Shown: positions 37,788-45,539 of the stretch, piece after piece
Position numbering within the stretch: the first letter of the stretch is position 1
Layout of the letters: each line of letters opens with the position of its first letter
NCBI RefSeq assembly: GCF_900187355.1
Contig: NZ_LT906451.1
Location: 2,291,001 to 2,355,000, forward strand
Source: Legionella lansingensis
Lineage (GTDB): Bacteria > Pseudomonadota > Gammaproteobacteria > Legionellales > Legionellaceae
DNA length: 64,000 bases
Reading direction: 5' to 3'
Program-made: the position numbers and the translations under genes
The notes under the pieces: generated by a model
Seen by the model: only the letters and a program-made list of their open reading frames with translations
What the model was told of the DNA's origin: nothing
The model's database searches: none

Positions 37788-38028
37788 TAATTATTAGATT
37801 TCCCATTTCATCAAATAAAAACATACAAATCATTACGTTACAAGCAGTTCTTAAAAATTTAACAATATTTTTGCTTTGTGAATAATAAATAAACGACAAA
37901 AATAACCCGCTTTGTAAGATAACAGCAGAAATGGCAGAGTGGGGCCAAAGAGGCCAAAATACTGGCAAATGAGGGATTGATTTAAGATTAGATCTCTTCT
38001 GATTTAGCTTGGGCTTTTTCTCGTTCAC
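37756..38028 (-). CDS. Small putative membrane ORF between icmO and icmN
   Basis: A 90-codon open frame from a GTG inside the end of icmO, overlapping icmO by 41 bases and icmN by 32. It has one or two hydrophobic stretches (HSAISAVILQSGLFLSFIYY and TACNVMICMFLF). It fills the only ~200-base gap in this part of the cluster, which otherwise has genes nearly end to end. No clear ribosome-binding site or known icm counterpart was recognised. It may be a decayed or species-specific gene, or chance. Confidence 0.35.
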   Translation of the reverse strand: MNEKKPKLNQKRSNLKSIPHLPVFWPLWPHSAISAVILQSGLFLSFIYYSQSKNIVKFLRTACNVMICMFLFDEMGNLIINEGESETNVE

Positions 38029-40333
38029 TCACAATTTTTTCTGATAGTGCGTTTACTATTTCAGACAGTTCTGTAGATGTGACTTGGTCTCTTTCTTGAG
38101 GCGGATAATGTGTCGCCATTTGAAAGTCTTTAATCAGTTCATTAGCGACCGTGCCAGCATACTTGTCTTTCGCCCCGCTAGCACGCTCAATAACCGACAG
38201 AAAGTCTCTTGTCTCGTTGATAGCCAATAAGGGTAGAGAAAATTGTTCCATATCTTTTGCCAACAAAGGAAGTGCATTGGATGGTTGGCGAAGTTTACTG
38301 AAGATGGTTAATATCCCTTCCTCTTCTTCCTCAATGATCTCTTCTACTGGAGGTGGTTCATTATGACCATGGAATGCCAGTAAAGCAGCCACTCCTCGCT
38401 CAATTGGCTCACTGATCTTAGAGTCATGCAATGCTTTAGTGATTAACGTAATTTCTTCTGTTTCAACGGCTTTGCTGATACTTAAATCTCCACTCTCCAA
38501 TATCTTTTGAAATCCTGAAAGTTGTTTTTGCAATTTCATCAAGTATTCATCAGGAGGCGGCTCTACCTTCAAAAATTGATTAAGCTTCAACTGCTTCACT
38601 GGTTTAGGGTTAGCATAAAACATGCGAGCACGAACAATCTTGGATTTAAAGAATATATGTGCTTCACCTTCCGTTTGCTCTTTCAGATCCAGCAAATCGA
38701 TACGGGCACGTTTTTCAAAAGAGGAACTCTTCGTGTCCAAATAACTGTTCGACATACTTGTATCTTTGGTTTGGAATGAATCAACCTTAGTGACGTAAGC
38801 TTCCCCAGCTGTTTTAGTAAAGAAATCCCACGTTTCGGTAGGATCCTCAAGTTTCATACAAATCTTGATGTTCGTATTTGCACCGATAGATGCAGCTTCT
38901 TCCTTGGATGCTTTCTGGAAAGCAGGTAAGTCTTGTCCAGCAAAAATTGCAGAGAATCCAAGTGAACGCGCCTGAGCAGGCACCACAGCAAACCCCTGAA
39001 CAGCGTAGTAACCATACTCATCCAAAATACACATGTAAGGTGTAGGGGCAGTGGTTGGTTTTCTTTCGATCACATCTCGGTAATCACCTTCAACCTGGTC
39101 ACCTAATCCTGCAGCCATCATGGCTTTCAAAGAAGAAACAATGACCTTACCTAAATTGGATAACTCATCAGGAGATTTCTCCAATGCAGGCAACAATACA
39201 ACGAGGATGCGTCGATTGAGTACTACATCTTTAAAATCCACTTCTGCCAAATTTGTGCGAATAATGTGGCCATAGGTGTCTGCTAAAGATGAGAATACAC
39301 GAACCAACTGCATGGTAATAAAACCGTGCTGTTCCAGAACTTGTGAAACTTGTTTACCCTTTTTTTCTTTATTGTAACCAGGGAGGTTAAATACATAGTT
39401 ACGCAATGGATCAGTAATTAATTTAGGGACTGAGTCAATATTTATGCTTTCTTGGTCATCTCGTGGAAAAACCTTATCGAGCACGATTGCTTCAAGACGG
39501 GCTAAGTCAAAATAGTTACGAATCGTATTGGCATCAAGTAGGATAGCACCTTCATCACGCATATAGACCAATAACTTCATTAAAGCTTCCACGAAGCTGA
39601 TAGCACGACCTTTCCACATGTCCCCGTCAGAAGACTGACCAGACGATCCCATCAAACTCACCACCAGCTGGGTCAACATACTGGAAGAACCCTGACAAAA
39701 CGGATTAAGGGTATTGGATAAACGTTTTTCCTGAGGCCCGACAATATCACGCGCACCAGTCATGAAGTTGATCAATAGTAAATCATCCTCACGCCCCATG
39801 CTGCGCACCATGGAGAAGATCTTCGCATAAAGCGAGTTATCACCTTTACCGTCGACGTAAATAAAACCACTGGCATGCACTAAGGCATTATAAGCAAGTG
39901 AGACGAGTGTTTCTGTTTTACCACTACCGGTGGAACCGAAAATAAGCGCATGTGTTCTAAGATCATCATTGGTGAACCACAGCTCTTCTTTTGTTTTGCG
40001 ATCATTACCAAAGAAGGCAATTCCGCGAGCAATATTTGGGGTCCCTATACCCGGTTTTAAATCATTATAATCTTTGACTCTAGCGATCTTAGGCAGTCTA
40101 AAGGGGAGCTTCTGTTTGCAAGAGTAAGCGTAGAGGAAGATAGCAGCGCCAACAATCAACATCAGCGTTGACACTTCAGATAAATAGTAAGCAACTGCTG
40201 CCATGGAAACCAAAACAATAGCGACATTTGTTGGATCAGAGAAAAAATCTGCAAGACGTTGGCCAAGCGTGCGTGTATCCCGCAAAAGCTGGGTAGGATC
40301 TATTTCATGTCGCGAATCAATACCACGCATCAT
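37988..40333 (-). CDS. icmO: Type IV coupling protein IcmO/DotL
   Basis: 781 residues, close to the 783 of L. pneumophila. Two N-terminal membrane helices (PTNVAIVLVSMAAVAYYLSE and LMLIVGAAIFLYAY) precede an FtsK/TraG-like ATPase domain with Walker A IFGSTGSGKTETLVS (about residue 128) and Walker-B-like PYMCILDEYGYYAV (about 420). The long C-terminal tail is the docking region for DotN, IcmS-IcmW and LvgA; it is acidic (EEIIEEEEEGIL). It recruits substrates to the channel. The start overlaps the icmP stop by four bases. Confidence 0.96.
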   Translation of the reverse strand: MMRGIDSRHEIDPTQLLRDTRTLGQRLADFFSDPTNVAIVLVSMAAVAYYLSEVSTLMLIVGAAIFLYAYSCKQKLPFRLPKIARVKDYNDLKPGIGTPNIARGIAFFGNDRKTKEELWFTNDDLRTHALIFGSTGSGKTETLVSLAYNALVHASGFIYVDGKGDNSLYAKIFSMVRSMGREDDLLLINFMTGARDIVGPQEKRLSNTLNPFCQGSSSMLTQLVVSLMGSSGQSSDGDMWKGRAISFVEALMKLLVYMRDEGAILLDANTIRNYFDLARLEAIVLDKVFPRDDQESINIDSVPKLITDPLRNYVFNLPGYNKEKKGKQVSQVLEQHGFITMQLVRVFSSLADTYGHIIRTNLAEVDFKDVVLNRRILVVLLPALEKSPDELSNLGKVIVSSLKAMMAAGLGDQVEGDYRDVIERKPTTAPTPYMCILDEYGYYAVQGFAVVPAQARSLGFSAIFAGQDLPAFQKASKEEAASIGANTNIKICMKLEDPTETWDFFTKTAGEAYVTKVDSFQTKDTSMSNSYLDTKSSSFEKRARIDLLDLKEQTEGEAHIFFKSKIVRARMFYANPKPVKQLKLNQFLKVEPPPDEYLMKLQKQLSGFQKILESGDLSISKAVETEEITLITKALHDSKISEPIERGVAALLAFHGHNEPPPVEEIIEEEEEGILTIFSKLRQPSNALPLLAKDMEQFSLPLLAINETRDFLSVIERASGAKDKYAGTVANELIKDFQMATHYPPQERDQVTSTELSEIVNALSEKIVSEREKAQAKSEEI

Positions 40334-41475
40334 GGCTCTAACTCCTGCAACTCTTTAGGCGTTAATTTCACTTCTTTCACAGCGATTTCAAGTGCTTTAA
40401 TTGCTTCATCTATCATAGGTACTAAAGACCGTCTACCCATAACCTTTTCGGCACGCCAATGGGCAAAAGGACCTGCAACCTCTGCAAAAGGCGTTTGACG
40501 GCCTACACAATTAAGCATATACCATAATCGACGATCGATGGGCTTAAGCCATAAAAACTCTGAACTTGGCACAACCCCATCTTCACGTGCCGATTCCAAT
40601 AGTGAAGCCATAACCGTCAAGAGGTAAGCGTGCTTTCCTAAAATTTCTTGCACATTTTCAGCATGTTGATATTTCTTCAATACCGACTTAGCTACAGAAA
40701 AGTCCATTTTTCCGGCAGCGTAAGATTTATCTAAGGACTCTAGAATAGAGCTAGCAGAATTCCTATCCCGGTTCATTCTAGCAATAAACACTGCAGCTAG
40801 AGCATAAACTTGCGGTGGGCAGTGATCAAAACCATCCCAATACGGACCTAATTGCAATGTGAATACACGTTTTGCGTCTCCCTTGCGAATACCAGCAGTC
40901 ATCTCTTGCCCTGGTGTAGGATTATCTAAGAGAGCATCATCTTTTTTGAGTAACTTGTATTTGCGGGCAAATTCCATCGGGGTAAGTGCCATGGCCCAAG
41001 GGCCTTTATTAATATCTACGCTCACTAAATCTTCTTTAACGACAGGCATAATCGCTAGCCAATTATGCTGTTCTTGGGTGCGTAGGGTTTTCATATTATG
41101 TGCTTTTTTGAATCTAAGAGTGATGTCGGAACGGTAAAGAAAAATAGCTAAGAATATAAGGATGACAACAATTGGGTAGCGAATAAAATTGCCAACACTG
41201 CGAGTCAGATCAACGAACTGATCCCAGCTTACTGTTGCCGGATCAATGGTTTGCATCAAGTAAATATTATTTTGCAGCTGAGCATTGCTAACAAAAAAAC
41301 TGATTAATTTTGCTTGTAATACATTTAGATAAAAAACGAGGGCAACAATGTATTGATGTCCAAGTTTCCAGATAAAAAAAGCGGTGAAAAATATCAGCAC
41401 CATAATCCATACTGGTGCCATTGAGTTATCGCCGCCACCTTGTTGCTGTGATTGTTGTGCCATACGCTGCGTCAA
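40330..41475 (-). CDS. icmP: Coupling-complex protein IcmP/DotM
   Basis: 381 residues. The N-terminus is Gln/Gly-rich (AQQSQQQGGG), followed by helices WIMVLIFFTAFFIWKLGH and YPIVVILIFLAIFLYRSD and a cytosolic domain (LAIMPVVKEDLVSVDINKGP; WLKPIDRRLWYMLNCVGRQT). DotM binds DotL and recognises acidic, Glu-rich motifs in a subset of effectors through a positively charged patch. Its stop overlaps the icmO start; it is separated from icmQ by 58 bases. Confidence 0.95.
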   Translation of the reverse strand: MTQRMAQQSQQQGGGDNSMAPVWIMVLIFFTAFFIWKLGHQYIVALVFYLNVLQAKLISFFVSNAQLQNNIYLMQTIDPATVSWDQFVDLTRSVGNFIRYPIVVILIFLAIFLYRSDITLRFKKAHNMKTLRTQEQHNWLAIMPVVKEDLVSVDINKGPWAMALTPMEFARKYKLLKKDDALLDNPTPGQEMTAGIRKGDAKRVFTLQLGPYWDGFDHCPPQVYALAAVFIARMNRDRNSASSILESLDKSYAAGKMDFSVAKSVLKKYQHAENVQEILGKHAYLLTVMASLLESAREDGVVPSSEFLWLKPIDRRLWYMLNCVGRQTPFAEVAGPFAHWRAEKVMGRRSLVPMIDEAIKALEIAVKEVKLTPKELQELEP

Positions 41476-41533
41476 ATTGAATCCATATTAAAAAAGTATA
41501 TACCCAGTTTAAGCATGATGCGACCATCAGCCT

Positions 41534-42127
41534 TTATTCTGACGGAGATTTTTTCACTAAACGTCCTTTTACATAATGATAAACACCGGATAAATGGACA
41601 AAGCGAGTAATATTATCAAGACTTAAAGAACGATCTTTGAGTGACAACAGTGGCTTGCCAAATCTATCTGTTGGTATTTTATCTGCTGCTATGGATAGAA
41701 TATCACTTTGATTAATATAAGCAGCCACATATGCCTCATTTACTTTATTTGCTTTTGCCTTAATCAAATTCTTCACATCTTGTTCATCTGCATAAATGGG
41801 TCGAGAGATCATTTGCCGAGGTAAATTGGCAAGAAGGCGCTCCCAAGCTTGTATGTTATTACCCTCAGTAGAATAAAGCGCTATAAATACTTCTTGTTGT
41901 TCAGTGCGTTGGGAACCCTGACTTGCAAAGAAGCCGGATTCCTTTTTAATTTGGGTTTGTTGATCTTGGCCACTACCGATTTGATTAGCAAAATTTTGCC
42001 TTATTTCGCGTAAATTTCTGCCGATGGCGCGTAAAAAATTAGATTCATCCCACGGTCCTTTCTCAATGGCATCATCTAATGCTTTCAAAATGGCTTGGGC
42101 TTGATCTTGCGTTAATCTGTCTTTCAT
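41534..42127 (-). CDS. icmQ: Dot/Icm cytosolic protein IcmQ
   Basis: 197 residues. The N-terminal helical part (LTQDQAQAILKALDDAIEKG, FLRAIGRNLREIRQNF) is the region that binds the IcmR-type chaperone and can insert in membranes; the C-terminal half (QEVFIALYSTEGNNIQAWER, YVAAYINQSDILSI) is the NAD-binding, ADP-ribosyltransferase-like domain. The hydrophilic linker between them differs in length among species. It follows the FIR gene with a 91-base gap. Confidence 0.94.
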   Translation of the reverse strand: MKDRLTQDQAQAILKALDDAIEKGPWDESNFLRAIGRNLREIRQNFANQIGSGQDQQTQIKKESGFFASQGSQRTEQQEVFIALYSTEGNNIQAWERLLANLPRQMISRPIYADEQDVKNLIKAKANKVNEAYVAAYINQSDILSIAADKIPTDRFGKPLLSLKDRSLSLDNITRFVHLSGVYHYVKGRLVKKSPSE

Positions 42128-42218
42128 AGAGGAAAATCTTAAGCGTCAATTTCAGCTTTGTTCAAGAAACAATTATGAACAGTATAACAGCATTCAATAG
42201 AAAACGCGGAGTACTATC

Positions 42219-42626
42219 TTATGGTGGTCCTGATGAGTAAGAAGTATCAGAGTCTATTTCTTCTTCTACCTCATTAGCATTATGCGGGACGGTAACTTCA
42301 GAAGCGGTTTTTTGATCGCCACTAACAATAGTCTCAGTTGTTTGAAAAAATTCTTCTACTACTTCTTTAGCCTCTAAATTAACCTGAGCGTTTTTAGCTC
42401 CTGTATTAGCCTTGTTCATGGTGATCATTTGGATAAGTGGACGACTAACACGAGCGTCTATAGAAGCTATTAGATTTTGTACTTGTGCAAAAGCGAGTCC
42501 TTCTTGGGCTGATGTTTTTTGGGCAGCAGAAATATCATCCGCCTTTTGGGCAGAATTCTCAGCACCAAATAAACCACTTCTATGCAGTAAATTTGTTATT
42601 TTTTTGCCGCTGTCTTCACCTGGCAT
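42219..42626 (-). CDS. IcmR functional homologue (FIR) chaperone
   Basis: 135 residues with no obvious sequence resemblance to L. pneumophila IcmR, but in the exact IcmR position between icmS and icmQ. In Legionella this slot holds highly divergent genes (FIR genes) whose products bind the N-terminus of IcmQ and keep it soluble. A helical core with hydrophobic spacing (EGLAFAQVQNLIASIDARVS, RPLIQMITMNKANTGA) would suit this, and the tail is acidic and unstructured-looking (EVEEEIDSDTSYSSGPP). The assignment rests on position and character, not homology. Confidence 0.8.
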   Translation of the reverse strand: MPGEDSGKKITNLLHRSGLFGAENSAQKADDISAAQKTSAQEGLAFAQVQNLIASIDARVSRPLIQMITMNKANTGAKNAQVNLEAKEVVEEFFQTTETIVSGDQKTASEVTVPHNANEVEEEIDSDTSYSSGPP

Positions 42627-42675
42627 TACCCATTACTCCAAACAACTTTAGTACAGTTAGATTATCATCAATTTG

Positions 42676-42717
42676 CTTAAGGTAAACTTAAGGCAACTAA
42701 ACTTTCACTTTCTTTAC
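42676..42717 (-). promoter_or_regulatory. Possible PmrA-type and CpxR-type sites before the FIR gene
   Basis: Two CTTAAG hexamers lie 11 bases apart (42676-42681 and 42687-42692), the spacing of the tandem cTTAA repeats bound by Legionella PmrA. Adjacent, the minus strand reads GTAAAGAAAGTGAAAG (42717-42702), a degenerate version of the CpxR box GTAAA-N5/6-GTAAA; CpxR is known to regulate icmR in L. pneumophila. Both are weak matches. Confidence 0.3.
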
Positions 42718-42741
42718 AATTAAATAGGTACCATTTGTTTT

Positions 42742-43086
42742 TTAATCATACATTAACTCGTCCAAGGGCGTGTAATCTCGACTCGGCCCCCCTTGAATAA
42801 GCTCATTTAGCACATCCGTCATGCACAGTAATCGCAATGCATTTGGAGTCACCTCATCAAAAACCACGCGTATTCCTAGTAACGCATTCTCTGCCTCGTC
42901 AAAAGTTACGCCCAAACCATAACCTAAGCACAATGAACATAATTGATCCGCCCTACGAGCGATAGCAGGAAGCAGACCCGTATCTGAGAACACTTCCTCA
43001 TAACTAACAAAGCGATCATTGAGGTAAAATTTGGCGTTCATATTTGCGGCGATCAGGGCCATGCTTTTACGGATATCTATTTCCAT
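42742..43086 (-). CDS. icmS: Dot/Icm adaptor IcmS
   Basis: 114 residues, as in L. pneumophila. A small acidic cytosolic chaperone that pairs with IcmW, binds many effectors and docks onto the DotL C-terminal tail. Recognisable segments are MALIAANMNAKFYLNDRFVS, DQLCSLCLGYGLGVTFDEAE and LLGIRVVFDEVTPNALRLLC. Its start directly abuts the icmT stop. Confidence 0.95.
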   Translation of the reverse strand: MEIDIRKSMALIAANMNAKFYLNDRFVSYEEVFSDTGLLPAIARRADQLCSLCLGYGLGVTFDEAENALLGIRVVFDEVTPNALRLLCMTDVLNELIQGGPSRDYTPLDELMYD

Positions 43087-43350
43087 TTATCGCCACCACG
43101 GTTTTGAATTTTTTATAGGACCCGCCAAAAAACTTCTTATCCATCTTAGAAAAACTGGAACTGTAAAACCATAGTGCTCAATGACTCCAAAGAAGACAGC
43201 TGATACTAAAACCAAGATACCGGTCCAGACCCTAATATGCATTAGAAAAAGAAAGATTGGAAAAGCCGCTCGTGCATCTACCATAAAAAAACGAGCGCTT
43301 CTTGCAGAATCCCTCCAATGAGCGGTTTCAGCAAACCCTCCAGCCGCCAT
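43087..43350 (-). CDS. icmT: Dot/Icm membrane protein IcmT
   Basis: 87 residues with a conserved soluble N-terminus (HWRDSARSARFFMVDARAAF) and two hydrophobic helices (FPIFLFLMHIRVWTGILVLV). IcmT is a small inner-membrane component required for intracellular growth and egress. It is the first gene of the cluster and is immediately followed by icmS. Confidence 0.95.
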   Translation of the reverse strand: MAAGGFAETAHWRDSARSARFFMVDARAAFPIFLFLMHIRVWTGILVLVSAVFFGVIEHYGFTVPVFLRWIRSFLAGPIKNSKPWWR

Positions 43351-43383
43351 ACAAACCTCAAACTACTTGACTGATATATTAAC

Positions 43384-43411
43384 AGTATATCGTTAGGGGA
43401 TGAGAATTCAA
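43384..43411 (-). promoter_or_regulatory. Sigma-70-type promoter for icmT-icmS
   Basis: On the minus strand TTGAAT (43411-43406) is followed after 16 bases by TATACT (43389-43384), about 34 bases before the icmT start. It is the only good promoter match between icmT and the small gene upstream. Confidence 0.55.
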
Positions 43412-43446
43412 GAGTAAAACTACGCAGGATAAGATGAAATTAGGAA

Positions 43447-43662
43447 TTAGGATCCAGGGAGCAACTTTTTTTCATCCTTGTTGGAAAGACAGTTTTTAAC
43501 CACATTTCCGAGTGATAATTCTGCAGTGGGAGCAAGCTCAGGAACTGGAATCTCCTTTATTTCATTTGTCTTATTTTGAGGCACAGATTGATTAGCTGAT
43601 ACGTCAACAGCTGACTTGAAAGGATGCATTTTCGTCAACATGTAGTTCGTGCTATTTGCCAT
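43447..43662 (-). CDS. Small orphan protein upstream of icmT
   Basis: 71 residues from an ATG with a strong ribosome-binding site (ctggaggctgtgATG); a GTG one codon earlier is less well spaced. No membrane segment or known motif. Polar and proline-containing (IPVPELAPTAEL), ending in a basic stretch (NKDEKKLLPGS). It lies 97 bases before icmT on the same strand and about 90 bases from the end of an insertion sequence, so it may be a small effector-like or truncated gene. Confidence 0.55.
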   Translation of the reverse strand: MANSTNYMLTKMHPFKSAVDVSANQSVPQNKTNEIKEIPVPELAPTAELSLGNVVKNCLSNKDEKKLLPGS

Positions 43663-43753
43663 CACAGCCTCCAGGCAATTGATTCATTGATTGAATCATA
43701 ACAAACAAAAATTAAGGCTTTATTAAGTCATTTAAATTTTTTACCAAAACGAA

Positions 43754-45322
43754 TTGCCTCAAATTATCTGTTGCCGAAGGATGACGTAAATAAGTCCATA
43801 AATTGCTTCGTTGCCTCAATATGGCTGTTGCCGAGCGAGAGGAACAGAAATGGGGCAAGTGAATATGGATTTGTATCTAAAAATACAGCGTATCCGCTAT
43901 CAACGAGGCAATAGAGCGTTAAAAAAACGCATTCTGGATGAATTTTGCGAGACGCATCATTATCATCGCAAAGCAGCAGCTCGTTTATTAAGACAGTTAC
44001 CCATTTCTGATAAAAGTCCGAAGAAAGTTGGAAAAAAGAAGACCTATGACCCATCCATATTGCTGGAGCCTTTAAAAAAGATATGGCTTGGCACGGATCA
44101 GATGTGTGGTAAACGATTAAAGAGAGCTCTTCCCTTATGGTTACCTCATTATCAAAATCATTATGAGCCTTTAGCGGCGGAGATATCCTCTCAACTGCTA
44201 ACCATGAGCGCTGCTACAATTGATCGCTTACTCAAGCCTGTTAAAACTCGCTATGGAAAAGGCTTAAGTGGAACAAAGCCTGGAAGTATTCTCAGGAATC
44301 AAATTCCAGTCAATACGAATCAGTGGAATACTAACGAAGTGGGTTTTATGGAGGCCGACAGCGTTGCGCATTGTGGAGCATCACTAGCCGGTGATTTTGT
44401 TTGGTCTATTACGCTGACGGATATTTTCAGTGGCTGGACAGAAATGCGGGCCACTTGGAATAAAGGAGCTCATGGTGTCTTGGGGGGTATTCAAGACATA
44501 GAAAAAAATTTACCTTTTGAAATCAAAGGGTTTGATTGTGATAACGGCTCAGAGTTTCTCAATTGGCATCTCATTCATTATTTTACTGAGCGGGACCCAC
44601 AAAAAGCGGTTCAATTTACTCGCTCTCGTCCTTATAAAAAAGACGATAATGCACATGTTGAACAAAAGAACTGGACTCATGTGCGTCAACTGTTTGGTTA
44701 TCATCGTTTTGGTAATCCAAAGCTCGTTGAGCTTATGAATGACTTATATTCTAACGAAGTCTCCTTGTTATTTAATTTTTTCTATCCTTGCATTAAGCTC
44801 ATTGACAAAGTACGAATTCAATCCCGTGTAATCAAAAAATATGATCAACCCCAAACGCCCTATCAGCGACTGATGACGTCGAATGGTCTTACTCTCGCTC
44901 AGAAAACAAAATTACAAGAGACCTTTAATACACTCGACCCGTTTGACTTGCAAAAAAAGATTCAAAAAAAGCTAAAATTAATATTTAGATTAGTGAATAT
45001 TCAACATGTAAAACAAAGAAAGGCTCTTTAATGAAAGTCTTATTCAATATTGTAAAAAGACAGGAACATAAAGCCTGTGGATATGATGGACGAGTCCTTC
45101 GGACCAGCCTGTGCCCTATGGGACGTGTGGACAAAACCATGAATAACAAAAAGACGTTATTCACAGTTATTGCCCACACTCACAGGCTTCTCGCCCACAC
45201 ACCCACCAGGCTCAATAGCAATTATTTTTTAATCGCAACAAAACCTCTCAAAAGCAACACCTATTCTGAGGCAACGACTCAGTATATTTTTTGTCCTTCG
45301 GCAACAGGTTCTATTGAGGCAA
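43754..45322. mobile_element. DDE insertion sequence upstream of the icm cluster
   Basis: Ends read ttgcctcaaattatctgttg and, in reverse complement at the right, ttgcctcaatagaacctgtt, both followed by gccgaagg: imperfect ~28-bp terminal inverted repeats. A second copy of the motif lies just inside the left end (ttgcctcaatatggctgttgcc at 43811) and a partial one inside the right end. One intact integrase-type gene is enclosed. The element sits between the small orphan gene and the 644-residue gene, next to the start of Dot/Icm. Confidence 0.8.
43850..45031 (+). CDS. Integrase-core (DDE) transposase, ISNCY/IS481-like
   Basis: 393 residues from the ATG at 43850, which follows GAGAGGA; an upstream TTG inside the terminal repeat was rejected. 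An N-terminal helix-turn-helix-like part (HHYHRKAAARLLRQL) precedes an RNase-H-fold integrase core with DDE candidates in GFMEADSVAHCG, IKGFDCDNGSEFLNW and DDNAHVEQKNW. The frame is complete. The family name is approximate. Confidence 0.88.
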   Translation: MGQVNMDLYLKIQRIRYQRGNRALKKRILDEFCETHHYHRKAAARLLRQLPISDKSPKKVGKKKTYDPSILLEPLKKIWLGTDQMCGKRLKRALPLWLPHYQNHYEPLAAEISSQLLTMSAATIDRLLKPVKTRYGKGLSGTKPGSILRNQIPVNTNQWNTNEVGFMEADSVAHCGASLAGDFVWSITLTDIFSGWTEMRATWNKGAHGVLGGIQDIEKNLPFEIKGFDCDNGSEFLNWHLIHYFTERDPQKAVQFTRSRPYKKDDNAHVEQKNWTHVRQLFGYHRFGNPKLVELMNDLYSNEVSLLFNFFYPCIKLIDKVRIQSRVIKKYDQPQTPYQRLMTSNGLTLAQKTKLQETFNTLDPFDLQKKIQKKLKLIFRLVNIQHVKQRKAL

Positions 45323-45539
45323 CAGGAAAATGCCTTACCACAAACAAAATGCTAGAAAAATGACTCTTAACTTATAAGTTGCCTTATCTAGAGATAAATA
45401 ACAAGCAAAATGATCAACAATTTTTATCTGCTCCAAAGCTTGATGCAAAACCTTACAATAACTTAACAATCAGTGTGTCTTATTTGGATTACTATATATT
45501 TAAGTAGTTTTTAAACTAAAAACTCATTTAGAGCACAAA
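45032..45539. other. Insertion-sequence tail and promoter region of the 644-residue gene
   Basis: The first 290 bases are the right end of the insertion sequence; a 110-codon frame there has no identifiable motif. The last 200 bases, AT-rich, contain tandem motifs cttacaataa/cttaacaatc (45450-45469, 10-base period), somewhat like a PmrA site, and TATATATT near 45495. Binding is speculative. Confidence 0.35.

Noticed and set aside
45031..45363. 110-codon ORF after the DDE transposase, overlapping its stop
   Set aside because: It lies in the insertion-sequence right end, runs past the terminal repeat and shows low-complexity, non-family sequence.
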